Positions 38,070-46,703 of a stretch of 64,000 bases of DNA are shown here, one piece after another. The notes under the pieces are model-generated. The model did no database searches. It was given only the letters and a program-made list of their open reading frames with translations, and was not told the DNA's origin. A program made the translations under genes and the position numbers. Each line of letters starts with the position of its first letter. Within the stretch, counting starts at the first letter, position 1. Where the stretch lies: positions 3,472,001-3,536,000 of the forward strand of contig NC_013194.1 of NCBI RefSeq assembly GCF_000024165.1, given 5' to 3'. This DNA comes from Accumulibacter phosphatis (GTDB taxonomy: Bacteria > Pseudomonadota > Gammaproteobacteria > Burkholderiales > Rhodocyclaceae).

Positions 38070-40229
38070 TCAGGCCGTACCGCGTTCGCGGCGGCGATAA
38101 CCGATCACCGCCGGCAGGAGCACGGCGACGAGAACGAGCGCCGCCGCCGCCAGCGGCCAGAGCACCGGTCGATTCCATTCCTGGCGCAAGCGCTGCCGCT
38201 GCGCCACGTCGAGGCGCTGGTACTTCAGGATGTTGTTGCCGACGTCGGTCGGCTTGCGGTTGTGCAGCCAGACATGGCCGAGCGTGTAGCTCTTCGGGTG
38301 AAAGCCGTAGATCCACGGTGCGTCATGCTGCAGCAGCGCGATCGACTGGCGGATGATGGCCAGCCGCTCGGCGCCGCGCGGCCCCTCGCTCTCCATGTTC
38401 TTCATGCGCTCGAAAAGGCGGTCGAACTCGGGATTGGCGTAGTTCGACGCATTCTCGCCGCTCTTGGCGACCTTGCCTTCGGATCCGGCGAGCAGGAACA
38501 GGAAGTTCTCCGGATCGGGATAGTCGGCATTCCAGCCCAGGTAGTAAAGCTGCACCGCGCCCTTGCGCACCTTCTCCTGAAAACGGTTGAAGTCGGTCGA
38601 ACGGACGACGAGCTGAATGTCGAGCTTGGCAAACTGCCGCGTCAACCAGTCGAGCCGCGACTTGTCGCCCATGCCGCCGCTGGTCGTGTCGAGGTTGAGC
38701 ACCAGCGGTTCGCCGCTCGTCGCGTTGCGGCCATCCGGCCAGCCCGCCTCGGCGAGCAGTTGCTTGGCGACGGCCAGCGGCTTGCGCTGCGCCCGCCCGT
38801 CGACCCAGTCGTAAACCACCGGGTTGCTGCCCGCCTCACCTTCGAGATAGCCGAAGATCCCCGGCGGCAGCGGGCTCGTCGCGGCGATGCCACGACCGTT
38901 CATGAAGATCGAGATGAACTCCTCCTGATCGATGACGATCGACAGCGCCTGACGCAGCTTGGTCGTCGACTCCGACAGGCCGCCGACGACCGGGTCGAGC
39001 ATGTTGAAACCCATGTAGAAGATCGACGCACGCACGCTCGTCAACAGGCTGATTCCCTTCTCGCGCATCTCGTCACTCAACTGCACGTCACCGCCGACGC
39101 CGAGACGAACCGCCTGGTCGAAGCTATCCGAGGAAATCCCGGAAGCATCGTAATAGCCCTGCAGGAACTTGTTCCAGTAGGGAATGCTCTCCTTCTCGCG
39201 CGAGAAGACCGCCTTGTCGATGAACGGCAAGGGCTTGCCGCAGTCGGCGAGCAGCCCCGCCGCCTCGTCGCCCGGCTCGCCGGTGCAGGGATAGGTCTCG
39301 CCGTGGAAGTTCGGGTTGCGTTCGAGAACCATGCGGCTGTTCGGATTGTTGTGCGTCAACATGAACGGGCCGGTACCGACCGGATACCAGTCGAGCGTCA
39401 GGTTCTTCTCGGCCATTCCCGGCTGGCTGTAGAAGCGGTCAACCTCGCGCGGCACCGGTGCGAAGAAAGGCATCGCCAGCCAGTAGGCAAACTGCGGGTA
39501 CTTGCCGCGCAGCGTGATGCGATAAGTGTAGCGATCGACGCGCGTGACGCCGGTCAGCGGAAAGCGATCGAGATCGAGCCAGGCGCCCGCCGGCAGCGCC
39601 TTCGCCTCCGCCTGCAGGGCAGCGCCGAGTTCGCGCAGTCCGACGATGCGCTCGGCCATCATGCTGAAGATCGGCGAATGCAGGCGCGGATGCGCGAGAC
39701 GCTTGATCTCGTAGATGTAGTCGTCGGCAACGAGTTCGCGCGTTCCCGTCTTGGAAAAATCGGCAAGGGTCTCGATCGCGCGCAACTGCTCGCGGGAGAG
39801 GTCGCGATAGAGCGGCTCGCCGGCCGAGTCGGTGGCAAATGCCGGATGCGGCTGGTAGCGGATCCCCGGACGGATGCGGATCTCGTACACGCTGTGCGCA
39901 ATCTGCGCCACCGGCGCATCGGCAGGCAGTTCCCCACCCTGCGCGTCGACATAGCGCGGTACCGGCACCGCCTCGCTGGTCGCCGGAATCAGCGTGTAGG
40001 GCCGCTTCAGGTAGTGGTATTGCAGCGGCGGTTCGTAGATCTGCGCCGTAAAGGTGATTTCGTCCTCCGTATACGACTGCACCGGGTCGAGATGTTTCGG
40101 ACGATCGGTGAACGCCGAGTAAAGGATGTTCTTGCCGCGCTCTGCCGTCGGATACGGCTCGTTCTGCTCGCTGCTGCACGCGGCGAGCAGCGACAGTAAT
40201 GACAGGAGGGCGAGGCGAAGAAGCGGCAT
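38070..40229 (-). CDS. peptide-type ABC substrate-binding lipoprotein with C-terminal membrane helix
   Basis: The 719-residue protein belongs to the extracellular solute-binding family 5. The lipobox LLAAC predicts lipidation at Cys18. Family features include WYPVGTGPFMLTHNNPNSRM, LERNPNFHG and YLGWNADYPDPENFLFL. It ends with a hydrophobic span (about 690-710, VLWPLAAAALVLVAVLLPAV) and a basic tail, uncommon for a binding protein and making it doubly anchored. It is the first gene of the operon (17 bases before the permease gene), so the order is binding protein, permease, permease, dual ATPase, as in yejABEF. The ligand is probably a peptide or modified peptide; this is inferred from the family. 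Confidence 0.92.
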   Translation of the reverse strand: MPLLRLALLSLLSLLAACSSEQNEPYPTAERGKNILYSAFTDRPKHLDPVQSYTEDEITFTAQIYEPPLQYHYLKRPYTLIPATSEAVPVPRYVDAQGGELPADAPVAQIAHSVYEIRIRPGIRYQPHPAFATDSAGEPLYRDLSREQLRAIETLADFSKTGTRELVADDYIYEIKRLAHPRLHSPIFSMMAERIVGLRELGAALQAEAKALPAGAWLDLDRFPLTGVTRVDRYTYRITLRGKYPQFAYWLAMPFFAPVPREVDRFYSQPGMAEKNLTLDWYPVGTGPFMLTHNNPNSRMVLERNPNFHGETYPCTGEPGDEAAGLLADCGKPLPFIDKAVFSREKESIPYWNKFLQGYYDASGISSDSFDQAVRLGVGGDVQLSDEMREKGISLLTSVRASIFYMGFNMLDPVVGGLSESTTKLRQALSIVIDQEEFISIFMNGRGIAATSPLPPGIFGYLEGEAGSNPVVYDWVDGRAQRKPLAVAKQLLAEAGWPDGRNATSGEPLVLNLDTTSGGMGDKSRLDWLTRQFAKLDIQLVVRSTDFNRFQEKVRKGAVQLYYLGWNADYPDPENFLFLLAGSEGKVAKSGENASNYANPEFDRLFERMKNMESEGPRGAERLAIIRQSIALLQHDAPWIYGFHPKSYTLGHVWLHNRKPTDVGNNILKYQRLDVAQRQRLRQEWNRPVLWPLAAAALVLVAVLLPAVIGYRRRERGTA

Positions 40230-40402
40230 GGGTCGAAGTGTAGCGCGAACTCGGCAGCGGTGGCTCCGGCGAGGGCGCCGGCATGGCGGCGGTCAGGCGC
40301 CCGACAATCGCCGGCAGCCCGGGCAAATCCTTTATAATGCGAAGGTTAAGCTGCTTCCAACCACCCCTCCAAACCCAGCCAATTTTAGTTACGGGAGAAG
40401 CC

Positions 40403-41203
40403 ATGGGATTCCTCGCCGACAAGCGCATCCTCATCACCGGTGTGCTGTCCAAACACTCGATCGCCTACGGTATCGCCAGGGCCTGCCACCGGGAAGGCGC
40501 GCAACTGGCTTTCACCTACCAGAACGAGCGCTTCCAGGATCGCGTCGGCAAGTTCGCCAAGGAATTCGACAGCACGCTGACCTTTCCGTGTGACGTCGCC
40601 GAAGACGCCCAGATCGACAAGTTGTTCGCCGATCTCGCCGAGCACTGGGACGGACTCGACGGGCTCGTGCACTCGATCGCCTACGCTCCCGGCGAAGCCA
40701 TCGAAGGCGACTTCCTCGACGGCATCACGCGCGACGCCTTCCGCATCGCGCACGATGTCTCTTCGTACAGCTACCCGGCGCTCGCCAAGGCCGCCCGGCC
40801 GCTGCTGCTGAAAGGCCGTAATCCCGCCCTGCTGGCCCTCTCCTACCTGGGTGCCGAACGTACCCTGCCCAACTACAACACCATGGGTCTCGCCAAAGCC
40901 AGCCTCGAAGCCGCCACGCGCTACCTCGCCTTCTGCCTCGGCCCGCAGGGCATCCGCGCCAACGCCATTTCGGCCGGTCCGATCAAGACCCTCGCCGCTT
41001 CCGGCATCGGCAACTTCTCACGCCTGCTCGCCTACAACGCGCACAACGCGCCGCTACGCCGCAACATCACCATCGACGAAGTCGGCAACGCCGCCGCCTT
41101 CATGCTCTCGGATCTGGCGAGCGCAATCACCGGCGAGATCATGTATGTCGATGGCGGGCTGAACACCACAGCATTGGGCAATCCCGAGCCATTGCCCGGG
41201 TAA
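40403..41203 (+). CDS. fabI: enoyl-[acyl-carrier-protein] reductase (NADH)
   Basis: The enzyme performs the last step of each fatty-acid elongation round. The 266-residue protein has the N-terminal LITGVLSKHSIAYGIA nucleotide-binding region and the SDR-variant catalytic residues Tyr148, Tyr158 and Lys165 (SYLGAERTLPNYNTMGLAKA), matching Tyr146/Tyr156/Lys163 of E. coli. The PIKTLAASGI loop where triclosan-type inhibitors bind is conserved. GGGAGAAG precedes the ATG. A TATAAT at 40333-40338 lies upstream, without a good -35. It is divergent from the ABC operon. Confidence 0.97.
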   Translation: MGFLADKRILITGVLSKHSIAYGIARACHREGAQLAFTYQNERFQDRVGKFAKEFDSTLTFPCDVAEDAQIDKLFADLAEHWDGLDGLVHSIAYAPGEAIEGDFLDGITRDAFRIAHDVSSYSYPALAKAARPLLLKGRNPALLALSYLGAERTLPNYNTMGLAKASLEAATRYLAFCLGPQGIRANAISAGPIKTLAASGIGNFSRLLAYNAHNAPLRRNITIDEVGNAAAFMLSDLASAITGEIMYVDGGLNTTALGNPEPLPG

Positions 41204-41213
41204 GCGGAGGCAC

Positions 41214-41299
41214 CGTAGCCCGGATGCAGCGAAAGCGGAATCCGGGGTCGCAGTCCTCCCCCCCCCCCCCGGATTCCATTGCATTCCATCCGGGCTACG
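41214..41299. repeat. REP-like imperfect palindrome with 13-base poly-C tract
   Basis: CGTAGCCCGGATG (41214-41226) is inverted as CATCCGGGCTACG (41287-41299). An inner pair, GGAATCCGGGG (41237-41247), matches CCCCGGATTCC (41267-41277). The element could fold into a long hairpin. A run of 13 cytosines (41258-41270) lies at the tip side. The outer GTAGCCCGGATG sequence is common as dispersed palindromes in proteobacterial genomes. It sits right after fabI and may also act as a transcription stop. Confidence 0.8.
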
Positions 41300-41444
41300 C
41301 CCTTCGCATCCCGGCCTTTCGCGTCGAATTCGCGGCAATGCTCGGCCTCGAGGCGACCGAGAACAGAGTGTCGCGAGAAGGTTCGCCGGCCCGACTGCGC
41401 CACTATCTCCTGAAGAAATCTCACATCACCAAGGGAAGTCGACC

Positions 41445-43193
41445 ATGAGCGAAATTGCTCAGATCCCGCGAACGGCGCAGTTTGAGCCTGACAACGGCAT
41501 GACATCGGTTGCTTCGACCGAGGTTCTTGTCCGGCACTTCCGACAGATCCTGATGTGGCCATTGCGGGTAATGCCTGGGCAACTCGAAGGAATCCACATC
41601 TCGAAACACTGGGAATTGCTCGAGACATCGGGCGAGGACTGTCCGTGGCGGGAAGTTCAGGACGAATTCGACGATCCGAAGCGTTTTCAGGAAAGGCATT
41701 ACAAGGAATTCATCACCTTTCTGCCCTTCGTGCAGCGCTTTTTGTATGGCGAAGGGACACCCCGCGAAGGACAAACAGCCTCTGGCAAGTCCCCCATGCG
41801 AGTATTGCGCCGCTGCGATATCGCCCAAATACGAGTCATGCTCGACGGGCAACTGCCGCCGCTGCTGTTCCAGATCGCCCACGTGGATCTGCATTTCTTC
41901 TACGACACCGACATCATCATTCTGGTCGTCGAATTTTTCGCCGACGACCTGCCCCTGCTGTTAGCCGAAGATGTACTGTTCAAGGTCGGTCGGGCCTATC
42001 CGGGCTATTGGGAGCCAAGTGGTCAAGGCGCACACTGTCCGTACCGGGTGGAATGGCTGTCCGCGACCGGAGAGACGCTGGCGGTATCCGACTACGAGGA
42101 CCGGCAGAAGTACCTCGAGTTCACCTGTCAGCAGCGTTCGCCCCACGTCGCTGCCCATTGGGAGTACCTCCTGCAACCGCTGTCCCTCTACCTTTCCGAC
42201 AGTGAAGGTCCAATTCGCTTCCGGCAGATCGAGTATCACCGAATGCCCTTGCTGGCCTACCTCAGCTTCGACGATCCGCAGGTCTTGACACGTGGCGATT
42301 GCGCCCGACTGGCGCTGGTCTCCAAAGCTGGGCCATCAGACACCTTGCCGTGCTCCACGAAGCAACTGGCCGATTTCGAGGAACGCTACTGCTACGACAG
42401 ATTCTGGGATCCCGACAACCCTGCGTTGTCTTGTCGCTACCTCTGTTGTGATCACGCCTTCGTGGTCGTCGGCAAAGCCAGCGATGCCTTCTTCGCCGAC
42501 TCGGAAACCGGCATACTGGGACAATTCCGCCACCAATACTTCCTGATGAACCTGATGGCCCATTTTCAGAAAGCGGCCTTGATGCTGTTCTCGGAATGGC
42601 TGGTGGTGGCGATCAGCAAGCTCGACATCCGTGAACTCGATTCGATCAAGGCCTTCAAGCGGGAAATCCGGCTGCTCCTGGGGTCGTTTCTGCGCTTCAC
42701 CGAGCGCTACTGGTTCCCCGTTGTCTCCAATCAGGCGCAGGTGCACGACCTTTTCCGGCTGCTCACTCGCCATCTGGACACCGACCGGATTTATCAGGAC
42801 GTCAGTGCGTCGATCAAGGACATGAATCAGTACCTGGATAGCGACAGTCTCCGACGGCAGGCGAACACCGTGGTGCGCCTGACGGTAGTGACAACACTGG
42901 GGCTGATCGCCACCGTGTCGACCGGCTTCCTCGGCATGAACATCATTGACGAGGCCAACAATCCACTATGGGTCAAGCTGTTGATCTTGATCGCGGTGTT
43001 CATTCCCAGCACGCTGCTGGTCAACTATGCAGTTGCCCATTCGAAGGTTCTATCGGACTTCCTGGAAGCACTGGCGGACAAGCGGCTGACCTGGTGGGAC
43101 AGAACGCAATTGCTGCTGCGAATCTGGCGTGATCCGCCGCAAGACGCGGTGGCAGATGCCTCAACGAGCAGGCGAGCCGGGGATGCCAAGTAA
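41445..43193 (+). CDS. divergent CorA-like membrane protein
   Basis: The 582-residue protein ends with two membrane helices. The first ends in the CorA signature GMN (497-499, within TGFLGMNII), and the second (about 508-528) is VKLLILIAVFIPSTLLVNYAV. GMN is the ion-selectivity motif of CorA-type Mg/Co/Ni channels. The long N-terminal cytoplasmic part is much larger than in classical CorA (about 316 residues total) and is divergent. Divalent-cation transport is therefore likely but not certain. Weak upstream ribosome binding site (AAGGGAAG) with good spacing. Confidence 0.75.
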   Translation: MSEIAQIPRTAQFEPDNGMTSVASTEVLVRHFRQILMWPLRVMPGQLEGIHISKHWELLETSGEDCPWREVQDEFDDPKRFQERHYKEFITFLPFVQRFLYGEGTPREGQTASGKSPMRVLRRCDIAQIRVMLDGQLPPLLFQIAHVDLHFFYDTDIIILVVEFFADDLPLLLAEDVLFKVGRAYPGYWEPSGQGAHCPYRVEWLSATGETLAVSDYEDRQKYLEFTCQQRSPHVAAHWEYLLQPLSLYLSDSEGPIRFRQIEYHRMPLLAYLSFDDPQVLTRGDCARLALVSKAGPSDTLPCSTKQLADFEERYCYDRFWDPDNPALSCRYLCCDHAFVVVGKASDAFFADSETGILGQFRHQYFLMNLMAHFQKAALMLFSEWLVVAISKLDIRELDSIKAFKREIRLLLGSFLRFTERYWFPVVSNQAQVHDLFRLLTRHLDTDRIYQDVSASIKDMNQYLDSDSLRRQANTVVRLTVVTTLGLIATVSTGFLGMNIIDEANNPLWVKLLILIAVFIPSTLLVNYAVAHSKVLSDFLEALADKRLTWWDRTQLLLRIWRDPPQDAVADASTSRRAGDAK

Positions 43194-43468
43194 CACGACG
43201 TCCGCGCGGGACGATAGGGGATCAGGACCCTGCCGATCGCCGCAGGCCAAGTCGGTCACTGATGTGCCGGCCGGAGCCGCAGCGACATGCATCTCCTCGC
43301 TCAGGCCGGCGCCGTCCACGCGCCAAGCCGCGGCCGTGCCCAGGACGCGCGTCGCCTGTCAGAACGGCCGGCCTGGGCGAAACACGCCGGCGCGCAGGCT
43401 GGTGCCACCAGCGTAGCGCCGACTGGCCGGATCTGGGCCACCGATGACACTCACCGTTACGACGCGAC

Positions 43469-44307
43469 TCAGGCCTTGGTGATGACGACCTCGAGGTACT
43501 CACCGGGTACGACCAGCGACGCCGTACCCGCGATGTTCAGCTCCTCGAGCAGCCCCGTGATGTCGTGCTCCAGCGCCAGTTGGCCAACGCTATCGAGCGC
43601 GGCGAATGCCTTGAGCGTCGGTCCGTAGAAATCGCGGAACACCTGCACCCAGTGCGCGGGCGAGCGATAGCGGAAGTTGAAGATGCGACGCTGGCACTGG
43701 ATCTGCGCGGCGCGGGCGCCAAACAGCTCGACGACGTGCGGCTCGCAACCCCACAGCGCCGGCGACTGCAGCCCGACCGGCGGCGGTACGTACCGACCGA
43801 TCACCTTGAACAGGCGGCCGATGAAGCCTTCCGGGGTCCAGTTCGCGAGACCGAGGCGGCCGCCGGCGCGCAAGACGCGCAGCATCTCGCCGGCGGAGCG
43901 CGCATGGTCAGGCGTAAACATCGCGCCGAAAGTGGAGAGCACGACATCGAACCGACCGTCGTCGAAAGGCAGGTCCTCGCCGTCGGCCACCTCGAACCGC
44001 ACCTCGAGGCCTTCGGCGATGGCGCGTTGGCGGGCCTTGTCGAGCAGCGCCGGCACGTAGTCGACCGCGGTCACATTGGCGAAGCGCCGCGCCGCGCCGC
44101 GGCGAGCGTGGCGTTGCCGTTGCCGGCGGCGACGTCGAGCACGGCGCTGCCGGCATGGACGTCGGCGGCTTCGGCAAGCGATTCGCCGACGATCTGCAGG
44201 GTGGTACCGATGACCGCAAAGTCGCCACTGGCCCAGGTGGCCTGCTGGCGCTGTTTGATCGCGGTGAAGTCAGGGGTGACGAAGGGGGGGGCGACGACAA
44301 GGTTCAT
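43469..44307 (-). pseudogene. class I SAM-dependent methyltransferase, frameshifted
   Basis: The 5' part (44307 back to about 44085) encodes the N-terminus and SAM motif I (VLDVAAGNGNATLAAARRG). The rest of the fold then continues in another frame: VTAVDYVPALLDKARQRA, FDVVLSTFGAMFTPDHA, and a C-terminal TASLVVPGEYLEVVITKA. The break falls in the run of GC-rich GCGCC units at 44083-44104, so a small indel there, real or a sequencing error, separates the frames. ATG 44307 has GAGGAG upstream. Intact, it would be a UbiE/COQ5-like methyltransferase of about 279 residues. It is divergent from an AraC regulator, a likely regulator of it. Confidence 0.82.
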
Positions 44308-44535
44308 GGCAGTCTCCTCAAGTGTTTTCTCGAATGGCTCGCTGGGCGGGCCCGGCGCCGGAAAGGCGGTCGTCGCGGCAGGGCGTCGACGAAGCCATTA
44401 TTCGCCGCTCGCGGCGTTGACACTTCCCCGAACATCCTGCAGATTTGCCCGTGCGTCCGCGATTTCCGGGTCGCTTGATCGACCGTCCGCCGCTCTTGAT
44501 CCTGGCTCCAGCCACCCACCGGCAATCCGACGACC

Positions 44536-45576
44536 ATGAACCACGACCCCTTGTCCGATGTGCTGAGCAGCGTCCGCCTACGCGGCGCGGTCTTCTACTA
44601 CGTCAGTTTCGGCGACGACTGGGCCGCCGAAACGCCGGCGTCGCGCCAGCTCGCCGATGCCTTGATGCCGGGTGCCGAACATGTACTCGCCTACCATCTG
44701 ATCGCCAGGGGCAGCGGCTGGGCGGCAACCGCCAGCGAGCCCCCGGTGCGCCTGAACAGCGGCGACATCGTAATGTTTCCACGTGGCGACAGCCATGTTC
44801 TGTCGAGCGCGCCGGGCCTGCGCGCGCAGCCGGACAACGACGACTGGCGCGTCACGACGCGCAACGACCCTAAGCCGATTGCGGTGGCCTACCACCGCGG
44901 GGTGCTGCGACCAGGCGCTCCACTGCCCGCCGACGAGGCCAGCACCGTCGTCGTCTGCGGCTTCGTCGGCTGTGACCTGCGCCCTTTCAACCCGCTCATC
45001 AACGCCCTGCCGCGGCTGCTGCACTTGGGCGCCGGCGGCGTCGGCGCCTGGGTCGCTCCGGTGCTGGACCAGGCCGTGTCGGAATCGCGCCAGTGCCGGG
45101 CAGGTAGCGCCGCCGTGCTCGAACGGGTGAGCGAAATGGTCTTCGTCGACGCCGCACGGCGCCATCTCGAGTCGCTGCCCGCGGATGCCTCGGGCTGGCT
45201 GGCCGGTCTGCGCGACCGCCACATCGGCAAGGCTATCGGCCTACTGCATGCGCGGCCTGCCGAGCCGTGGACGATCGACGAATTGGGCCGGCAAATCGGG
45301 CTGTCGCGCTCGGCGCTGCACCAGCGTTTTGTCGAACTGGTCGGGCAGCCGCCGATGCAGTACCTGACCAACTGGCGCATGCAGCGTGGCGCCTGCCTGC
45401 TGCGCGAGGGCGATGCGACGGTGGCGACGATCGCCCAGGAGGTCGGCTACGACTCGGAGGCCGCCTTCGCGCGCGCGTTCAAGCGCCTAGCGGGAACGCC
45501 CCCGGCGGCCTGGCGGCGGGCACAACGAGTATCGAAGCACGGCGGCGGAGATGAACAGTGCGGACCGTTTGCCTGA
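44536..45576 (+). CDS. AraC-family regulator with N-terminal cupin
   Basis: This 346-residue regulator has an N-terminal cupin_6 ligand domain (LNSGDIVMFPRGDSHVLSS, VVVCGFVGCDLRPFNPLINA LPRLL region). The C-terminal double helix-turn-helix reads WTIDELGRQIGLSRSALHQR and YDSEAAFARAFKRLAGTPPA. The cupin_6 type commonly controls adjacent small oxidoreductase or methyltransferase genes. It faces the frameshifted methyltransferase across a 228-base divergent spacer and is followed after 114 bases by the DUF1330 gene. Confidence 0.92.
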   Translation: MNHDPLSDVLSSVRLRGAVFYYVSFGDDWAAETPASRQLADALMPGAEHVLAYHLIARGSGWAATASEPPVRLNSGDIVMFPRGDSHVLSSAPGLRAQPDNDDWRVTTRNDPKPIAVAYHRGVLRPGAPLPADEASTVVVCGFVGCDLRPFNPLINALPRLLHLGAGGVGAWVAPVLDQAVSESRQCRAGSAAVLERVSEMVFVDAARRHLESLPADASGWLAGLRDRHIGKAIGLLHARPAEPWTIDELGRQIGLSRSALHQRFVELVGQPPMQYLTNWRMQRGACLLREGDATVATIAQEVGYDSEAAFARAFKRLAGTPPAAWRRAQRVSKHGGGDEQCGPFA

Positions 45577-45690
45577 CCGGCTTCCGGCAGGAGCCACGAT
45601 GACCCCGGGTGACAGTCGAACGATTCCGTCACTCGGCCCGAGGCGAGTTCCTGCACGTTTCTGCCAGCCCACGGCTTACAGGAGATGAAA

Positions 45691-45996
45691 ATGCCCAAGG
45701 GATACTGGATCGCCCGCGTCGATGTCACCGATGCGGAGCAATACAAGGCGTATGTCGCGGCCAATGCCGGGCCGTTCAAGACGTTTGGCGCAAGGTTCCT
45801 GGTCCGCGCCGGTCGCTTCGAGAATCCGGAAGGTTCCTGCCGTGCCCGCAACGTCGTCATCGAGTTCCCCTCGTACCAGGCGGCGCTCGACTGCCGGCAG
45901 TCTCCCGAGTATCAGGCGGCACTGCAGCTCAGGCTGGCGGCGTCAAGCATCGATCTGGTCATCATCGAGGGGTACGACGGCCCGCAACCGTCCTGA
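45691..45996 (+). CDS. DUF1330 family protein
   Basis: The 101-residue ferredoxin-like-fold protein has the family opening MPKGYWIARVDVTDAEQY, the central ARFLVRAGRFENPEG and the QAALDCRQSPEYQAA helix. No enzymatic role has been established for the family. ATG 45691 is used because the GGAG at 45681-45684 is properly spaced from it, whereas ATG 45685 is too close. Confidence 0.9.
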   Translation: MPKGYWIARVDVTDAEQYKAYVAANAGPFKTFGARFLVRAGRFENPEGSCRARNVVIEFPSYQAALDCRQSPEYQAALQLRLAASSIDLVIIEGYDGPQPS

Positions 45997-46703
45997 GGCA
46001 CCGGCGGCGGCTGTCGCGCACGAAGAGACGCCGACCGCGGTCCATCACGGCAATGGTTGCAGCGGGTACCTGCCTCTCGTTGCAGCCACCCGCCGCGCTA
46101 GTGACGTCCTCCCGCGGGCCTCGCCAGGAAATCTCAGCAAGTCTTGCGCCCACACCAAAAACCCTTCTTCCGATCCTCGGTTTACACTCACACGCGAAGC
46201 ACTCATGTGCCTGGGAACGTGGCGCGTGTAAAGAGACTCGACACCCATGGACAGGCAACTTCTGCAAATCTTTCAATAATTGATGTGCTTACCTGGCCCT
46301 CTTCGGGACGAGGGGTGTAAGGAAACGCGAATGCAATAGGTCGGCAGCCCCCGGCCGCAGCGGTTGCCCCCTCTCGGAGTGGATGGATCGATGCGGTGGC
46401 GTGCCGGTTTGCCGCTATTCACGTCTATTGGCACCGGTACAGCGCCGCCGGCGAGGCTCTGCTCGTGACGATCCCGCCGGTTGACCTGGGGCGCCGTCGG
46501 GCCGCCGCCCGGCCGGCCAGAGATCTGTCGGAAAATTTGACAGCCGGGTGCCGGAGAACCTGCAGCGAGTGCTGCGCTGCTGACTCACGGCACTGATTTA
46601 ATTGCCGGTGCGTTGGTCCCGGCATACTCCATGCTTGCCCTCCCGCTGGGGCAACTTCCTGCGCCCGCCAAGTCCTCCAACCTTCTTCCTGAGGAGATAT
46701 TCC
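45997..46703. other. long regulatory-looking spacer before the PEP-CTERM gene
   Basis: No gene is supported in these 707 bases. Several signals deserve a note. CTGTC and GACAG (46525-46529, 46539-46543) flank GGAAAATTT as an imperfect palindrome. A sigma-54-like pair reads TTGGCAC with GC ten bases after GG (46428-46443). A second GG-N10-GC lies at 46649-46662, closer to the gene but poor otherwise. A small hairpin, CCCTC/GAGGG, is near 46290-46310. PEP-CTERM genes in related bacteria are known to be controlled by PrsK/PrsR and a sigma-54 factor, so such elements would make sense, but I cannot prove them here. Confidence 0.35.
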
